Positions 17,335 through 29,955 are shown, numbered from the stretch's first letter. The stretch is DNA of 64,000 nt from Herbaspirillum sp. AP02 (GCF_015767275.1 NZ_JADWMY010000001.1:1054001-1118000); one strand, 5' to 3'. Numbers and translations are program-made. Notes: generated by a model from the letters alone, not told the origin.

Positions 17335-18025
17335 GGCGCGGCACCGCCTGGGCAGGCTGTTCGCAGCCCAGTCGCTTCAGGCTCGCATCGATCCAGCCGC
17401 GGTCGCTGGTGCCAGCCTGGATGGCAGCCATCTGCGCCACCTCGGCATCATTCTTCGCCTTCGCCGCCGCATAGACGGCAGCGATGTCGTCATAGCCCAC
17501 GCACAGCAGGCCATCGTAGTCGCCCACGAGCAGGTCGCCCGGGGCAATCACCATGCCGTCGATGGCGATGGGGACATTGATCTCGCCCGGGCCATCCTTG
17601 TAGGGACCGCGATGCGTGACACCGGCAGCGAACACCGGGAAGCTGCCGCCCTGGATGGCGTCCAGGTCGCGCACCGCGCCGTAGATGACGATGCCGCCCA
17701 GGCCACGCTGGATGGCGTGCGCCACCATCAGCTCGCCGATGATGGCATTGGACAGGTCGCCCCCGGCATCGACCACTACGATGTCGCCTGGCTCGGCCAG
17801 GTCCAGGGCCTTGTGCACCATCAGGTTATCCCCCGGGCGCGACTTCACCGTGATGGCCGCGCCGGCCAGCTTGCCGCCGCGATGCAGTGGCCGCAGGCGC
17901 GCACCGGCGGCGGTCATGCGTGCCATCGAATCGCTGATGTTGGCCACCGGGATGGCGGCGAAGTTCTTGACGTCCTGCGCGCTGACCTTGCGCACGCGCT
18001 CAAGAATGCGGAATCCTGCTGACAT
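17327..18025 (-). CDS. RraA-family aldolase (4-hydroxy-4-methyl/carboxy-2-oxoglutarate aldolase type)
   Basis: A 232-residue RraA-fold protein. It has VVVDAGGDLSNAIIGELM, then IVIYGAVRDLDAI with Arg119-Asp120. E. coli RraA, an RNase E inhibitor, has Arg-Gln at this place; the Arg-Asp pair is the mark of the aldolase branch, which cleaves 4-hydroxy-4-methyl- or 4-carboxy-4-hydroxy-2-oxo diacids to pyruvate plus a second oxo acid using a divalent metal. The ATG has AGGGAG upstream. A longer ORF starting at 18226 lies over the aminotransferase gene and is not real. It is 34 bases after the aminotransferase. Confidence 0.87.
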   Translation of the reverse strand: MSAGFRILERVRKVSAQDVKNFAAIPVANISDSMARMTAAGARLRPLHRGGKLAGAAITVKSRPGDNLMVHKALDLAEPGDIVVVDAGGDLSNAIIGELMVAHAIQRGLGGIVIYGAVRDLDAIQGGSFPVFAAGVTHRGPYKDGPGEINVPIAIDGMVIAPGDLLVGDYDGLLCVGYDDIAAVYAAAKAKNDAEVAQMAAIQAGTSDRGWIDASLKRLGCEQPAQAVPRHG

Positions 18026-18059
18026 GGTGTTCTCCCTGCAAGAATAAAAAGTGAAAGAT

Positions 18060-19316
<1,257 letters not shown>

Positions 19317-20045
19317 TCAGGCGTGGCGGATGTCGGCCACGAACTTGCGGGCGCGTTCATGCTGTGGCCGCTCGAAGAAGTCCTGCGGGGTGGCACGCTC
19401 CAGTACCTGGCCATCGGCCATGAAGATGAGGCGGTCGGCCACTTCGCGGGCAAAGCCCATCTCGTGGGTGACGCACACCATGGTCATGCCCTCGGCGGCC
19501 AGCTGCTTCATCACCTGCAGCACCTCGCCCACCATCTCCGGGTCCAGTGCCGAGGTCGGCTCGTCGAACAGCATCACCGGCGGCTTCATGGCCAGGGCGC
19601 GGGCAATCGCCACACGCTGCTGCTGGCCGCCCGAGAGCTGGCCGGGATAGGACTGCGCCTTGCCGGCCAGGCCCACCTTCTCCAGCAGGGCCATGGCGCT
19701 GTCGCGGGCGGCTTTCTCGGACAGTTTCAACACCCGCATGGTGGCCAGCATCACATTGCGCTCCACGCTCATGTGCGGGAACAGGTTGAAGGACTGGAAC
19801 ACGAAGCCGATGCGGCTGCGCAGGCGGTTGATATCGACCCCGTTGCCGTGCACGTCCTGCCCGTCCACGTAGATGTGACCGTCGTTGATGGGTTCGAGCC
19901 GGTTGATGGTGCGGATCAGGGTCGACTTGCCCGAGCCCGAGGGGCCGCAGACGATGACCACTTCGCCGCGCTTGATTTCTTCGTTGACGCCGCGCAGGGC
20001 GTGGTAGTCGCCGTACCACTTGTTCACATTGTTGAATCGGATCAT
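19317..20045 (-). CDS. Polar amino acid ABC transporter, ATP-binding protein
   Basis: A 242-residue GlnQ-type ATPase. Walker A is GPSGSGKST (about residues 35-43), the Q-loop is [10 protein letters not shown], the signature [15 protein letters not shown], Walker [14 protein letters not shown] and the H-loop THEMGFA. It energises the two permeases encoded just upstream. Its ATG overlaps the permease stop as TGATG. A longer in-frame start at 20120 lies inside the permease gene and is rejected. Confidence 0.95.
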   Translation of the reverse strand: MIRFNNVNKWYGDYHALRGVNEEIKRGEVVIVCGPSGSGKSTLIRTINRLEPINDGHIYVDGQDVHGNGVDINRLRSRIGFVFQSFNLFPHMSVERNVMLATMRVLKLSEKAARDSAMALLEKVGLAGKAQSYPGQLSGGQQQRVAIARALAMKPPVMLFDEPTSALDPEMVGEVLQVMKQLAAEGMTMVCVTHEMGFAREVADRLIFMADGQVLERATPQDFFERPQHERARKFVADIRHA

Positions 20046-20758
20046 CAGAGACTCCTGAATTGACGTTTTTGCTTGATGCGGCGCTCGGCCAGGCCCACCA
20101 ACGAGCTGAGCAGGTAGCACAGCACGAAATAGGTCATGGCCAGCAGGAAGTACACCTGGAAGGGCTTGGTCAGCAGTTGCGCATTGACCTGGTAGGCCGC
20201 ATAGGTGAGTTCGTTGACGCTGATGATGTAGGCCAGCGAGGTGTTCTTGATCAGCGAGATCAGCTGGTTGAGGATGCTGGGGATCATGTTGAACAGCGCC
20301 TGCGGCAGCACCACCTCGCGCAGCGTGGTGAAGTAGCTCATGCCCAACGAGCGCGAGGCCTCGACCTGCCCCTGCGGGATGGCCTGGATGCCGGCCTTGA
20401 TGACCTCGCCCAGGAAGGCGGTCTCATAGGCCACCAGCGCACAGATCACCGTGGTCGTGCCGGAGATGGACTTGCCGGTCAGCAGCGGCACGATGAAGTA
20501 GGCCCAGAAGATCAGCATCAGCACCGGCAAGCCGCGCAGGGTATGCACGATGGCACCGGCCGGCCAGGCCACCCAGCGCACGCTGCTGGTACGGGCGATG
20601 CCGAACAGCACCGCCAGCGGGAAGGCACAGACCAGTCCGCTGACGGCCAGGATCAACGTCAGGGCCAGGCCGCCCAGCGGACCATGCGGGAATTCGCCGA
20701 TCAGCAGCTGCAGGCCGTAGGTGTGGAGGATGCCGAGGATATCGAGGATGGTGTGCAT
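20045..20758 (-). CDS. Polar amino acid ABC transporter, permease 2
   Basis: A 237-residue HisM/GlnP-type permease with about five membrane helices and the cytoplasmic EAA loop ([21 protein letters not shown], about 134-154). It pairs with the second permease gene ending one base upstream. Together they form the membrane channel for the amino acid delivered by the periplasmic binding protein of this operon. Confidence 0.94.
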   Translation of the reverse strand: MHTILDILGILHTYGLQLLIGEFPHGPLGGLALTLILAVSGLVCAFPLAVLFGIARTSSVRWVAWPAGAIVHTLRGLPVLMLIFWAYFIVPLLTGKSISGTTTVICALVAYETAFLGEVIKAGIQAIPQGQVEASRSLGMSYFTTLREVVLPQALFNMIPSILNQLISLIKNTSLAYIISVNELTYAAYQVNAQLLTKPFQVYFLLAMTYFVLCYLLSSLVGLAERRIKQKRQFRSL

Positions 20759-20759
20759 G

Positions 20760-21458
20760 TCAGCGCCCCTTCACTTTCAGATGGCGGCCGTTGTACCAGG
20801 CGCCGGCGGCCATGATCGACCACGACATCAGCAGGTAGAAGGCCGATGCCAGGGCGAAGGTTTCGAAGGTGCGGTAGGTTTCGTTTTCGATCTGACGGCT
20901 GGAGTAGGTCATCTCGGCCACGCCGATGGCCATGGCCAGGCTGGTGGACTTGAACAGCGACAGCGACTGGTTCACCAGCGGCGGTATCGAGATGCGGATG
21001 GCCTGCGGCAAGAGCACGTCGCGCATCGATTGCAGGTAGGACAGGCCCAGCGCGCGGGCCGCTTCCATCTGCGTGGCCGCCACCGAGCGCATACCGCTGC
21101 GCAGGTCTTCCGACATATAGGCCGCACTGTTGAGGGACAGCGCGATCAGGGCGAAGATGAATTCACCGTTGTGGTTGTTGATGAAGTCGGTGATGGAGGC
21201 TGGCAGCAGCTCGGGGATGCCGAAATACCAGACGAAGATCTGCACCAGCCCCGGCACATTGCGGTGGTAGTTGACGTAGCCGGCGATGAGCCACTCCAGC
21301 GGTGGCAGCGCAAGAGTGCGCAGGCTGACCAGCAGCACCGCCAGCAGAAAAGCGCAGACCCAGGCCGCGGCGAACAGCCACAGCGTGGTGAAGGCGCCGC
21401 CGATGAGCCAGTCCAGGTACTGGCCATGCAGCACCGCGCCGAAATCAAGATTGAGCAT
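20760..21458 (-). CDS. Polar amino acid ABC transporter, permease 1
   Basis: A 232-residue permease of the same family as its neighbour, with five predicted helices and the EAA loop EAARALGLSYLQSMRDVLLP. It follows the binding-protein gene after 133 bases that hold a strong stem-loop, an arrangement that usually lowers permease expression relative to the binding protein. Confidence 0.94.
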   Translation of the reverse strand: MLNLDFGAVLHGQYLDWLIGGAFTTLWLFAAAWVCAFLLAVLLVSLRTLALPPLEWLIAGYVNYHRNVPGLVQIFVWYFGIPELLPASITDFINNHNGEFIFALIALSLNSAAYMSEDLRSGMRSVAATQMEAARALGLSYLQSMRDVLLPQAIRISIPPLVNQSLSLFKSTSLAMAIGVAEMTYSSRQIENETYRTFETFALASAFYLLMSWSIMAAGAWYNGRHLKVKGR

Positions 21459-21521
21459 GTGAGCGCTTCCTTGCTAGAACAGCCTGGCGCAGGAAAATCG
21501 CCAAGCGAAGGGTAAGCCGGT

Positions 21522-21552
21522 CCCGCACGCACCGGCCGGGCCGGTGCGCGGG
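21522..21552 (-). promoter_or_regulatory. Intercistronic stem-loop between binding protein and permease genes
   Basis: A long G+C-rich hairpin whose arms centre on CGCACCGG and CCGGTGCG, with no T run on either strand. It lies between the abundant binding-protein cistron and the permease cistrons. It probably stabilises the upstream mRNA or attenuates the downstream part. Confidence 0.6.
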
Positions 21553-21591
21553 ATCCTTGATGCGGCGGGAACGACGGCTTGACTGAAGGGC

Positions 21592-22425
21592 TTACTGGAA
21601 GGCCGAGATCGGCGTGAGCTTCTTCTCGCGCGGGATGTTGAACTTGGTAGTGGGGCCGAACCACTTATTCCAGAGGGCATCGGTCTCGCCACTCTTTTCC
21701 AGCTTTTCCAGGGCGTCGTTGACGGCGGCCAGCAGCGCCGGCTCATCCTTCTTCACGCCCATGGCGGTCGGCTCCCAGGCCAGCTCGCCATTGAGGAACT
21801 TGTACTTGCCCTCGGATTCGTTGACGAAGCGGATGCCCGAAGGCTGCGACAGCGCCAGTCCCTGCACCTTGTTCTGGGCCAGTGCCAGGAAGGCCGCCGG
21901 GGTGTCCTGGAAGGTCAGGATGGTGGCCTTGGGCAGCACACGGCGGGCATACAGCTCAGGGGTGGAACCTTTGTTGGCGCTGATGCGCTTTTCGGCCAGG
22001 TCCTCGATCTTGTTGAAGCCGCCATTGCTGTGGGCGATCAGCTTGATCGGGGTCTGATAGTGCGCGGCGGTGAAATCGATCTGCTGGGCGCGCTCCTTGG
22101 TATAGCCCAGCGCCGCCACCACCAGATCCACCCGGCCCAGCGTCAGCTCCGGAATGCGGGCCTCCACCGAGACCCCCTTGTGTTCCAGCTTCACGCCCAG
22201 CTGCTTGGCGACCGCATTGCACATGTCGACATCGAAGCCGACCACCTGGCGCGTGGCCGGATCGGGAAAGCCCAAGGGCTCGCTGCTGGTCAGCGTGGCG
22301 CACACCAGGGTGCCGCGTGCCTTGATATCGGCCAGCCGGTCAGCGTGCGCGGCCGTCGAAAACATCAGCGAAACGGCCGCCGCCGCGATTGCCATACAGG
22401 TCTTGTTTAAGCGCCCCAAAGTCAT
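21592..22425 (-). CDS. Polar amino acid ABC transporter, periplasmic binding protein 1
   Basis: A 277-residue family-3 binding protein. The signal peptide is MTLGRLNKTCMAIAAAAVSL through AAHA, with cleavage before DRLADIKARG. The mature part has CATLTSSEPLGF, VVGFDVDMCNAVAKQLG and VDLVVAALGYTKER, the core that binds the alpha-amino and carboxyl groups. It is the first gene of the minus-strand catabolic operon and divergent from an IclR regulator. A close paralogue lies on the other side of that regulator. The ligand is unknown; context suggests a glutamate-like hydroxy amino acid. Confidence 0.93.
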   Translation of the reverse strand: MTLGRLNKTCMAIAAAAVSLMFSTAAHADRLADIKARGTLVCATLTSSEPLGFPDPATRQVVGFDVDMCNAVAKQLGVKLEHKGVSVEARIPELTLGRVDLVVAALGYTKERAQQIDFTAAHYQTPIKLIAHSNGGFNKIEDLAEKRISANKGSTPELYARRVLPKATILTFQDTPAAFLALAQNKVQGLALSQPSGIRFVNESEGKYKFLNGELAWEPTAMGVKKDEPALLAAVNDALEKLEKSGETDALWNKWFGPTTKFNIPREKKLTPISAFQ

Positions 22426-22544
22426 TTTCTATCCTTTCCCAGGTTGAACAACGAACATCGATGAAATAAATCATAATTGCATTATGATTTTTAAACAAGC
22501 ACAATTTGTCCTTATATTTCAGTCACTTAGCACTTGCATCGCGG

Positions 22545-22598
22545 CGGTGCAAAAAACCCTGAAAGGGGCGTGCAGACTCCCGGCGACGGTGCAAAAAA
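22545..22598. repeat. Direct repeat in the IclR/binding-protein promoter region
   Basis: CGGTGCAAAAAA occurs at 22545-22556 and again at 22587-22598, a 42-base period, or four helical turns. It lies between the divergent iclR-type gene and the amino-acid operon. It is a good candidate for the IclR operator. Confidence 0.5.
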
Positions 22599-22682
22599 AC
22601 GCTGTCGAAGAGTTTTTTTGGTGCGATGCGCCAATCGAAAAAGGTGATAACCTCGCCCCATTCCGAAATTCGAAGTCGATTT

Positions 22683-23492
22683 ATGAAAAAAGAGAATGAG
22701 CCCGACAAAAAGGATGCGGCGCCCGACCGTACCGTGCTGGGTGCCGAACGCAGCCTGGCCATCCTGAGTGCCTTCATCGAGGCCCCCGAGCCGTTCGGCC
22801 TGACCGAGCTGGAAGCCCGTACCGGATTGTTCAAGAGTGTGATCCACCGCTACCTGATGTCCTTCATCAAGGCGGGGTATGTGGTGCAGCGGGCCGACAA
22901 CTCCTACCAGCTGGGGCCGCGCGCCTACCAGCTGGGCAAGGCCTTCGAGGCCCGGTTCGACTATGCCGACTTCATCATGCCCACGCTGGAAAAGCTGGTG
23001 CGCGAGACCGGCGAAAGCACCGCCTTCTACATTCGCCAGCAGGAGCAGCGGCTATGCCTGTATGCGGCCGAGACACCGGCCTCGGTGAAGGCCACCGTCA
23101 AGGCGGGCAGCCTCTTCCCCATTGACCAGACCTCCAGTGCGCAGGTACTGCGCTTCTTCTCGGTGCCGGGCAATGCAGCGCGTTCGGGTGGGCGCTATGT
23201 CTGTATTTCGGTGGGGATCAACAATCCACTGTCGTCATCGATGTCGGCCCCGGTGTTCGGTCCTGGCAACGCGCTGGTGGGTTCGCTGACCATCTTCGGC
23301 CTGACCCTGCGTTTCGATCCGGCCGCCAGCGGAGCCATGCGCGCCACGCTGCTGCAGATGGCGCAGGAATTGTCGGCACGACTGGGCGCATCGCCACAGG
23401 TCTATCAGACGCCGAGTGCGGATATCTTCGATGAAGCCGCTGCGCAGATGGCACTGGCAACACTGGCGGCACAAGCGACACAATCAGCATAA
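22683..23492 (+). CDS. IclR family transcriptional regulator
   Basis: A 269-residue IclR protein with an N-terminal winged HTH (about 22-80; FGLTELEARTGLFKSVIHRY) and a C-terminal effector-binding domain (about 95-250). I chose the ATG at 22683, which begins MKKENEPDKKDAAPD; the upstream ATG at 22626 adds residues overlapping the promoter repeats. It is divergent from the amino-acid transporter/aminotransferase/aldolase operon, and IclR proteins commonly control such peripheral catabolic operons. It is convergent with the second binding-protein gene. Confidence 0.92.
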   Translation: MKKENEPDKKDAAPDRTVLGAERSLAILSAFIEAPEPFGLTELEARTGLFKSVIHRYLMSFIKAGYVVQRADNSYQLGPRAYQLGKAFEARFDYADFIMPTLEKLVRETGESTAFYIRQQEQRLCLYAAETPASVKATVKAGSLFPIDQTSSAQVLRFFSVPGNAARSGGRYVCISVGINNPLSSSMSAPVFGPGNALVGSLTIFGLTLRFDPAASGAMRATLLQMAQELSARLGASPQVYQTPSADIFDEAAAQMALATLAAQATQSA

Positions 23493-23534
23493 TCGGCGCC
23501 ACCCGCCCAGGCCACGGTCGGCGACGGATAAAAA

Positions 23535-23556
23535 AAACGATGCCGTGGCATCGTTT
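23535..23556. terminator. Bidirectional terminator between iclR-type gene and second binding-protein gene
   Basis: A near-perfect 10-bp stem, AAACGATGCC and GGCATCGTTT, with an A run on one side and TTTCTTCC on the other, between two convergent genes. Confidence 0.8.
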
Positions 23557-23576
23557 CTTCCTTACACCAACGGCGG

Positions 23577-24416
23577 CTAGCGCAGGCTGGCAATGGGCGT
23601 GAGCTTCTTGTCGCGGGGGATGTTGAACTTGGTCTTGGGACCGAACCAGCGGCTCCAGAGCGCATCGATCTCGCCCTCTTTTTCCATCTCTGCCAAACCC
23701 TGGTTGACGGCGGCCAGCAACCGGCGCTCGCCCTTCTTGACGCCCAGCGCGGTGGGCTCCCAGGCCAGTGCTCCTTCCACGAAGCGGAAGCGTCCGGTGG
23801 ATTCGTTGACGAAGCGCACCCCCGAAGGCATGGAAATGGCCAGTGCATCCACCTTGCCCTGCGCCAGCGCCAGGAAGGCTTGCGGCGTATCGACAAAGGT
23901 CAGCACGGTGGCCCTGGGCAGCACGCGTCGCGCTGCCTGTTCCGGGGTGGAGCTGCGATTGGCGCTGATGCGCTTGTCGGCCAGGTCGGTGACCAGATTC
24001 AGGCCCGAATCGGATTGCACGATCAGCTTGATCGGGTTCTGATAATGGGATGCGGTGAAATCGATCTGGTGCGCCCGTTCCCGGGTGTAACCCAGCGCCG
24101 CCGAGACCAGGTCGGCCTCGCCATGGATCAGCGCCGGCAGGCGCGCTTCCACGGTCACGCTCTTCTGTTGCATCTGCACGCCCAGCTTGCGCGCCACCGC
24201 CGCGCACATGTCGACATCGAAGCCGACCACCTGCCGGCTCTGCGGATCGGGATAGCCCAGTGGCTCGTTATTGGCCAGCGTGGCACAGACCAGGGTGCCA
24301 CGTGCCTGAATGTCGGCCAACCGGTCGGCATGCGCCGCTGCCGGAAAAAGCCAGGCACTGGCCAACAGCAAGCTGCCCATGCCCAGTTTCTTCAGATCCT
24401 GCGAAATCATTTTCAT
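23577..24416 (-). CDS. Polar amino acid binding protein 2 (orphan paralogue)
   Basis: A 279-residue family-3 binding protein, plainly a duplicate of the one at 21592. Both mature proteins begin DRLADI-ARGTLVCATL and share VVGFDVDMC-AVA-KLGV and the tail KFNIPR-KKLTPI. The signal peptide is KKLGMGSLLLASAWLFPAAA. I chose the third ATG of a cluster because GAGGAAA lies 6 bases ahead of it. It has no permease or ATPase genes of its own and probably feeds the neighbouring transporter, widening its specificity. Confidence 0.9.
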   Translation of the reverse strand: MKMISQDLKKLGMGSLLLASAWLFPAAAHADRLADIQARGTLVCATLANNEPLGYPDPQSRQVVGFDVDMCAAVARKLGVQMQQKSVTVEARLPALIHGEADLVSAALGYTRERAHQIDFTASHYQNPIKLIVQSDSGLNLVTDLADKRISANRSSTPEQAARRVLPRATVLTFVDTPQAFLALAQGKVDALAISMPSGVRFVNESTGRFRFVEGALAWEPTALGVKKGERRLLAAVNQGLAEMEKEGEIDALWSRWFGPKTKFNIPRDKKLTPIASLR

Positions 24417-24584
24417 GCTTTTCCTCATTGAATATCGAGAATAGCCTGAAACAATCCCAAATGTCACTTACAGCAGACGGCTGCATGCACACCTGTCCTA
24501 AAAACCGGCTGCATCTGCACACTGCCAGGTACGGGTCATCATCTGGTATGACATGTCAGCCCGGCTGGCCGCTCTTGTAGCGCG

Positions 24585-24620
24585 AAAAAAAACGGCCCGG
24601 TCTGAGAGCGACCGGGCCGT
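24585..24620 (-). terminator. Rho-independent terminator of the liv operon
   Basis: Read on the minus strand, a 10-bp stem ACGGCCCGGT / ACCGGGCCGT is followed by eight T residues, 24 bases after the livF stop. Confidence 0.92.
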
Positions 24621-24643
24621 CATCCGCAAGCGCTGCAAGGGGA

Positions 24644-25347
24644 TCAACCGTGTCCCAGATACGCCTTGCGCACGTCGCTGTTGGCCAGCAGGTTGGCGCC
24701 GGTGTCGGACATGACCACGTGACCGTTCTCCAGCACATAGCCGCGATCGGCCACACCCAGCGCCTTGTTGGCGTTCTGCTCGACCAGGAACACCGTCACG
24801 CCGCTTGCGCGGATGGTGCGGATGATCTCGAAGATCTGCGCGATCACCAGCGGTGCCAGGCCCAGCGTGGGCTCGTCCAGCAACAGCAGGCGCGGCTTGC
24901 TCATCAGCGCACGGCCGATGGCCAGCATCTGCTGCTCGCCACCGGACATGGTGCCGGCGCGCTGGGCGGCACGTTCCTTCAGGCGCGGGAACAGGCCGAA
25001 GACATACGCGATGCCCTCTTCGATGACCTCGTTGCTGGCGAAGAAGGCGCCCATCTTGAGGTTTTCCAGCACGGTCAGGCTGGGGAAGACGCGCCGGCCT
25101 TCCGGCGAGATCGCCAGGCCACCGCGCATGATCTCGTGGGTCGGCAATGCGGTGATGTCCTGCCCCTCGAAGAGCACGCGGCCGCTGGAGGCACGCGGAC
25201 GTCCGCATAGCGTCATCAGCAGCGTGGTCTTGCCGGCCCCGTTAGCGCCGATCAGGGTGACGATCTCGCCCTTTTCCACATTCAGCGACACGCCGTGCAG
25301 CGCCTCGATGGCGCCGTAGTGGGTATGCACCTTGTCAAACTGCAGCA

Positions 25348-25351
<4 letters not shown>
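24644..25351 (-). CDS. livF: Branched-chain amino acid ABC transporter ATPase LivF
   Basis: A 235-residue ATPase: Walker A GANGAGKTTL, signature MSGGEQQMLAIGRAL, Walker B LLLLDEPTLGL, and the liv-type HEIMRGGLAISPEGRRVFPS segment. Its first ATG overlaps the livG stop (ATGA). A much longer open frame (to 26140) crosses livG in the wrong frame and is not a gene. With LivG it forms the asymmetric ATPase pair of the LIV-I type importer. Confidence 0.96.
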
Positions 25352-26120
<769 letters not shown>

Positions 26121-26124
<4 letters not shown>

Positions 26125-27347
26125 TGCGGCAGCTCCACATGCGGACGGGTGGCAGGCAGCAGTCCTTGCGGACGCCACATCATCATCAGCACCATCACCA
26201 GACCGAAGATGAGCATGCGGTATTCGGCGAAGCTGCGCGCCACTTCCGGCAGCACGGTCAGCAGGATGGCGGCCAGGATCACGCCCAGCTGCGAACCCAT
26301 GCCACCCAGCACGACGATGGCCAGGATCAGGGCGGATTCGATGAAGGTGAAGGATTCCGGTGTCACCAGTCCCTGGCGGGCGGCGAAGAAGGAACCGGCC
26401 AGGCCGGCGAAGGCGGCGCCCAGCGTGAAGGCCGAGAGCTTGACCTTGGTCGGGTTGATGCCCAGCGAGCGGCAGGCGATCTCGTCTTCGCGCAGGGCTT
26501 CCCAGGCGCGGCCCATGGGCATGCGCAGCAGGCGGCTGGTGACCAGGTAGGTGAACAACACCATCAGCAAGGCCAGGAAGTACAGGAAGATCACCATGTG
26601 TCCACCCTGGTACGACAGACCGAACACCTGGTGGAAGGTGGTACCGCCCTCGGTCAGGGGATTGCGCGCCATCACCAGGCCGAACACGGTGGGCTTGGGG
26701 ATGCCGGAGACGCCATCGGGGCCGCCGGTCAGGCTGGTCATGTTGTTGAGCAGCAGGCGGATGATCTCGCCGAAGCCCAGCGTGACGATGGCCAGGTAGT
26801 CACCGCGCAGGCGCAGCACCGGGAAGCCCAGCAGGAAGCCGAACAGCGCCGCGGCCGCCGCCGACAGCGGCAGGCACTCCCAGAACGAGAGGCCGACATA
26901 CTGGTTCAGCAGTGCATAGGTATAGGCGCCCACGGCGTAGAAGCCCACGTAGCCCAGGTCCAGCAGGCCGGCGAAGCCGACCACGATGTTCAGGCCCAGG
27001 CCGAGCACCACGTAGATCAGCGCCAGGGTCATCACGTCCACGTAGCCACGCGAACCGAAGAACGGCCATATCAGCGCCGCCATCAGCAGGATGATCACGG
27101 CGGCGCGCTGCTGGCGCGGCTGCATGCGCGGCAGGGCCGGCAGCTTCACGCCGGCGGCCGAGCGCGACAGCGCCGGCTTGACCAGCTGGAACAGGAACAC
27201 GGCGATCACCGCCACCAGCACCGGGGTCCAGTGGGTATTGAGCACCACGCGGTAACCTTCCAGCTGCAACTGCATGCCCAGCAGCGGGATGGTCAGTACG
27301 GCGGTGACCAGCGCCGCCGCCACGGCATTCTTGAAAGTCTCAGGCAT
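26121..27347 (-). CDS. livM: Branched-chain amino acid ABC transporter permease LivM
   Basis: A 408-residue permease with about ten helices. It is longer than most LivM proteins because of an N-terminal region with two extra hydrophobic segments before residue 100. [21 protein letters not shown] and the EAA-like loop [20 protein letters not shown] are diagnostic. AAGGAGG lies upstream of the ATG; a GTG three bases earlier is an alternative. It lies 43 bases after livH. Confidence 0.95.
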
Positions 27348-27390
27348 CACGCCTCCTTGAATAATTCGTTGTCCGTCAGGCGCGCTGCGC

Positions 27391-28317
<927 letters not shown>

Positions 28318-28335
28318 GTGCAGGGTCCAGAAGTG

Positions 28336-28373
28336 GAAATGCCCCATCCGAGAATTTCGCGGTGGGGCATTTC
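28336..28373 (-). promoter_or_regulatory. Stem-loop between livK and livH
   Basis: Perfect 11-bp arms (GAAATGCCCCA at 28336-28346 and TGGGGCATTTC at 28363-28373) in the livK-livH spacer. Without a long T run it looks like a partial terminator or mRNA-stabilising hairpin that keeps binding-protein expression above that of the permeases. Confidence 0.75.
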
Positions 28374-28420
28374 GCTGTTTGACGTCAGGTCAGACGGTCA
28401 TGCCAACGATTCGCGGGGAA

Positions 28421-29542
28421 TCACTTGGCTTCGGTCTTGGTGGCGTCCTTGTGCCAGGTGAAGACGACGAACTTGAAGGACTTCAGGTCGCCCTTCTTGT
28501 CGTATTCGACGTTGCCGATGGGGGTCTTGAAGCTGTTGGCGTGGATGTAGGCCGCGACCTTTTCCGGATCGGTGGACTTGGCGCCGGTGATGGCGTCGGC
28601 AATGATCTTCACGCCGGAATAGGCCGGCATCTGGAACGGGCCGTTGGGGTCGCGCTTGGCGGCGGCGAAGGCCTTGACCAGGGCGGCATTGGCCGGATCG
28701 GCGGCGAAGTCGGCCGGCAGCGTCACCAGCATGCCTTCGGAAGCCGGGCCGGCGATGGCAGTGATGTCCTTGTTGCCCACGCCTTCGGGGCCCATGAACA
28801 CGGCCTTGACGCCCTGCTCACGCGCCTGGCGCATGATCAGGCCCATTTCCGGGTGGTAGCCGCCGAAGTAGACGAAGTCCACGCCCTGCGACTTGAGCTT
28901 GGTGACGATGGCGGAGTAGTCGCTGTCACCGGCATTGATGCCTTCGAACAGCACCACCGGCACCTTGGCGGCGTCCAGTGCGCCCTTGACCGAGGAAGCC
29001 ACGCCCTGGCCGTAGGACTGCTTGTCGTGCAGCACGGCGACCTTCTTGGGCTTGAGCTTTTCGATCACGTAGCGGGCTGCGGCAGGACCTTGCTGGTCGT
29101 CACGACCGATGGTGCGGAAGATGAACTTGTGCGGCTTGGCTTCGGTCAGTTGGGGAGCGGTGGCCGACGGGGTGATCATGACCACGCCTTCGTTTTCATA
29201 GATGTCGGAGGCCGGGATGGTCGAGCCGGAGCAGACGTGACCGATCACGTACTTGATGCCCTGGCTGACGATCTTGTTGGCCACGGCCACGGCTTGCTTG
29301 GGTTCGCAGGCGTCGTCCATCATCACGGCTTCGAACTTGTTGCCATTGGCGCCACCGGCGGCGTTGATCTGTTCGATCGCGGTCAGGGCACCGGCCTTGA
29401 CCATGTCACCGTACTGGGCCACGGCACCGGTCAGGGGACCGGCGATCGCGATCTTGACGGTCTCGGCATGCGCCACGCCGGCAAAGGCGGCGAAGGTGGC
29501 AGCGGCCAGGGCGATCTTGGTCAGACGGCTTGCAGATTTCAT
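28421..29542 (-). CDS. livK: Branched-chain amino acid binding protein LivK
   Basis: A 373-residue periplasmic binding protein (type I fold). The signal peptide runs MKSASRLTKIALAAATFAAF to VAHA, cleaved before ETVKIAIAGPLTGAVAQYGD. The mature part has DDACEPKQAVAVANKIV and HVCSGSTIPASDIYENEGVV, typical of Leu/Ile/Val binding proteins with the conserved disulfide. It is the first gene of the livKHMGF operon and has a clear upstream promoter. Confidence 0.95.
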   Translation of the reverse strand: MKSASRLTKIALAAATFAAFAGVAHAETVKIAIAGPLTGAVAQYGDMVKAGALTAIEQINAAGGANGNKFEAVMMDDACEPKQAVAVANKIVSQGIKYVIGHVCSGSTIPASDIYENEGVVMITPSATAPQLTEAKPHKFIFRTIGRDDQQGPAAARYVIEKLKPKKVAVLHDKQSYGQGVASSVKGALDAAKVPVVLFEGINAGDSDYSAIVTKLKSQGVDFVYFGGYHPEMGLIMRQAREQGVKAVFMGPEGVGNKDITAIAGPASEGMLVTLPADFAADPANAALVKAFAAAKRDPNGPFQMPAYSGVKIIADAITGAKSTDPEKVAAYIHANSFKTPIGNVEYDKKGDLKSFKFVVFTWHKDATKTEAK

Positions 29543-29955
29543 TGACGTTTCCTCCAGGATGGAACGGATTCAAGAGGCGCCGTAACCTGGCCAGCAGGCC
29601 GGCGCGCGTAGGGCTCCGGTTCTCTGGCCCTGATAATTCCGGGGGCCGGCCGAAGCATGGGGCCAGAGTGTAACACCCTCGTCATGAAGGGCAACTTTTT
29701 TTTGATAATTGGCTACAGTCCGTCATTTTCACCCTTTAAAATTAGTTTTTCCGCACATTTCATGCTGTTTTTATTCATTTTCCTAAATTTGGTGCAAACT
29801 CGCACTGCAGCATGAGCGATTTCGGTGCAGATGACGCAAAGCCTTTCTGGTGGCCGATTTCCAGCCGACACAGGGAAACCGGTGGCAGGCTGCGCTGCCC
29901 GCAATTACAATACCGCCTCGCCCCGCGCGTTCCCGCAGAACAAGACCCGGTTCCG
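29543..29955. other. Intergenic region between livK and the phosphodiester glycosidase gene
   Basis: 413 bases without a credible gene. The livK side holds a G+C-rich segment and the liv promoter. The centre (about 29695-29800) is A+T-rich, with T and A runs and TTTTTATTCATTTTCC. The right part contains two GCAGATGACG/GCAGCATGAG-like stretches of no clear meaning. Promoters for both divergent genes are expected here. Confidence 0.6.
29667..29694 (-). promoter_or_regulatory. Sigma-70-type promoter for the liv operon
   Basis: On the minus strand, -35 TTGCCC (29694-29689) and -10 TACACT (29672-29667) are separated by 16 bases, about 120 bases before the livK ATG. Confidence 0.55.

Noticed and set aside
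17327..18025. RNase E inhibitor RraA
   Set aside because: The Arg-Asp pair of the aldolase branch is present where E. coli RraA has Arg-Gln, and the genomic setting is catabolic.
22545..22598. Start of a CRISPR array
   Set aside because: Only two 12-base repeats, no palindrome, no further units and no cas genes.
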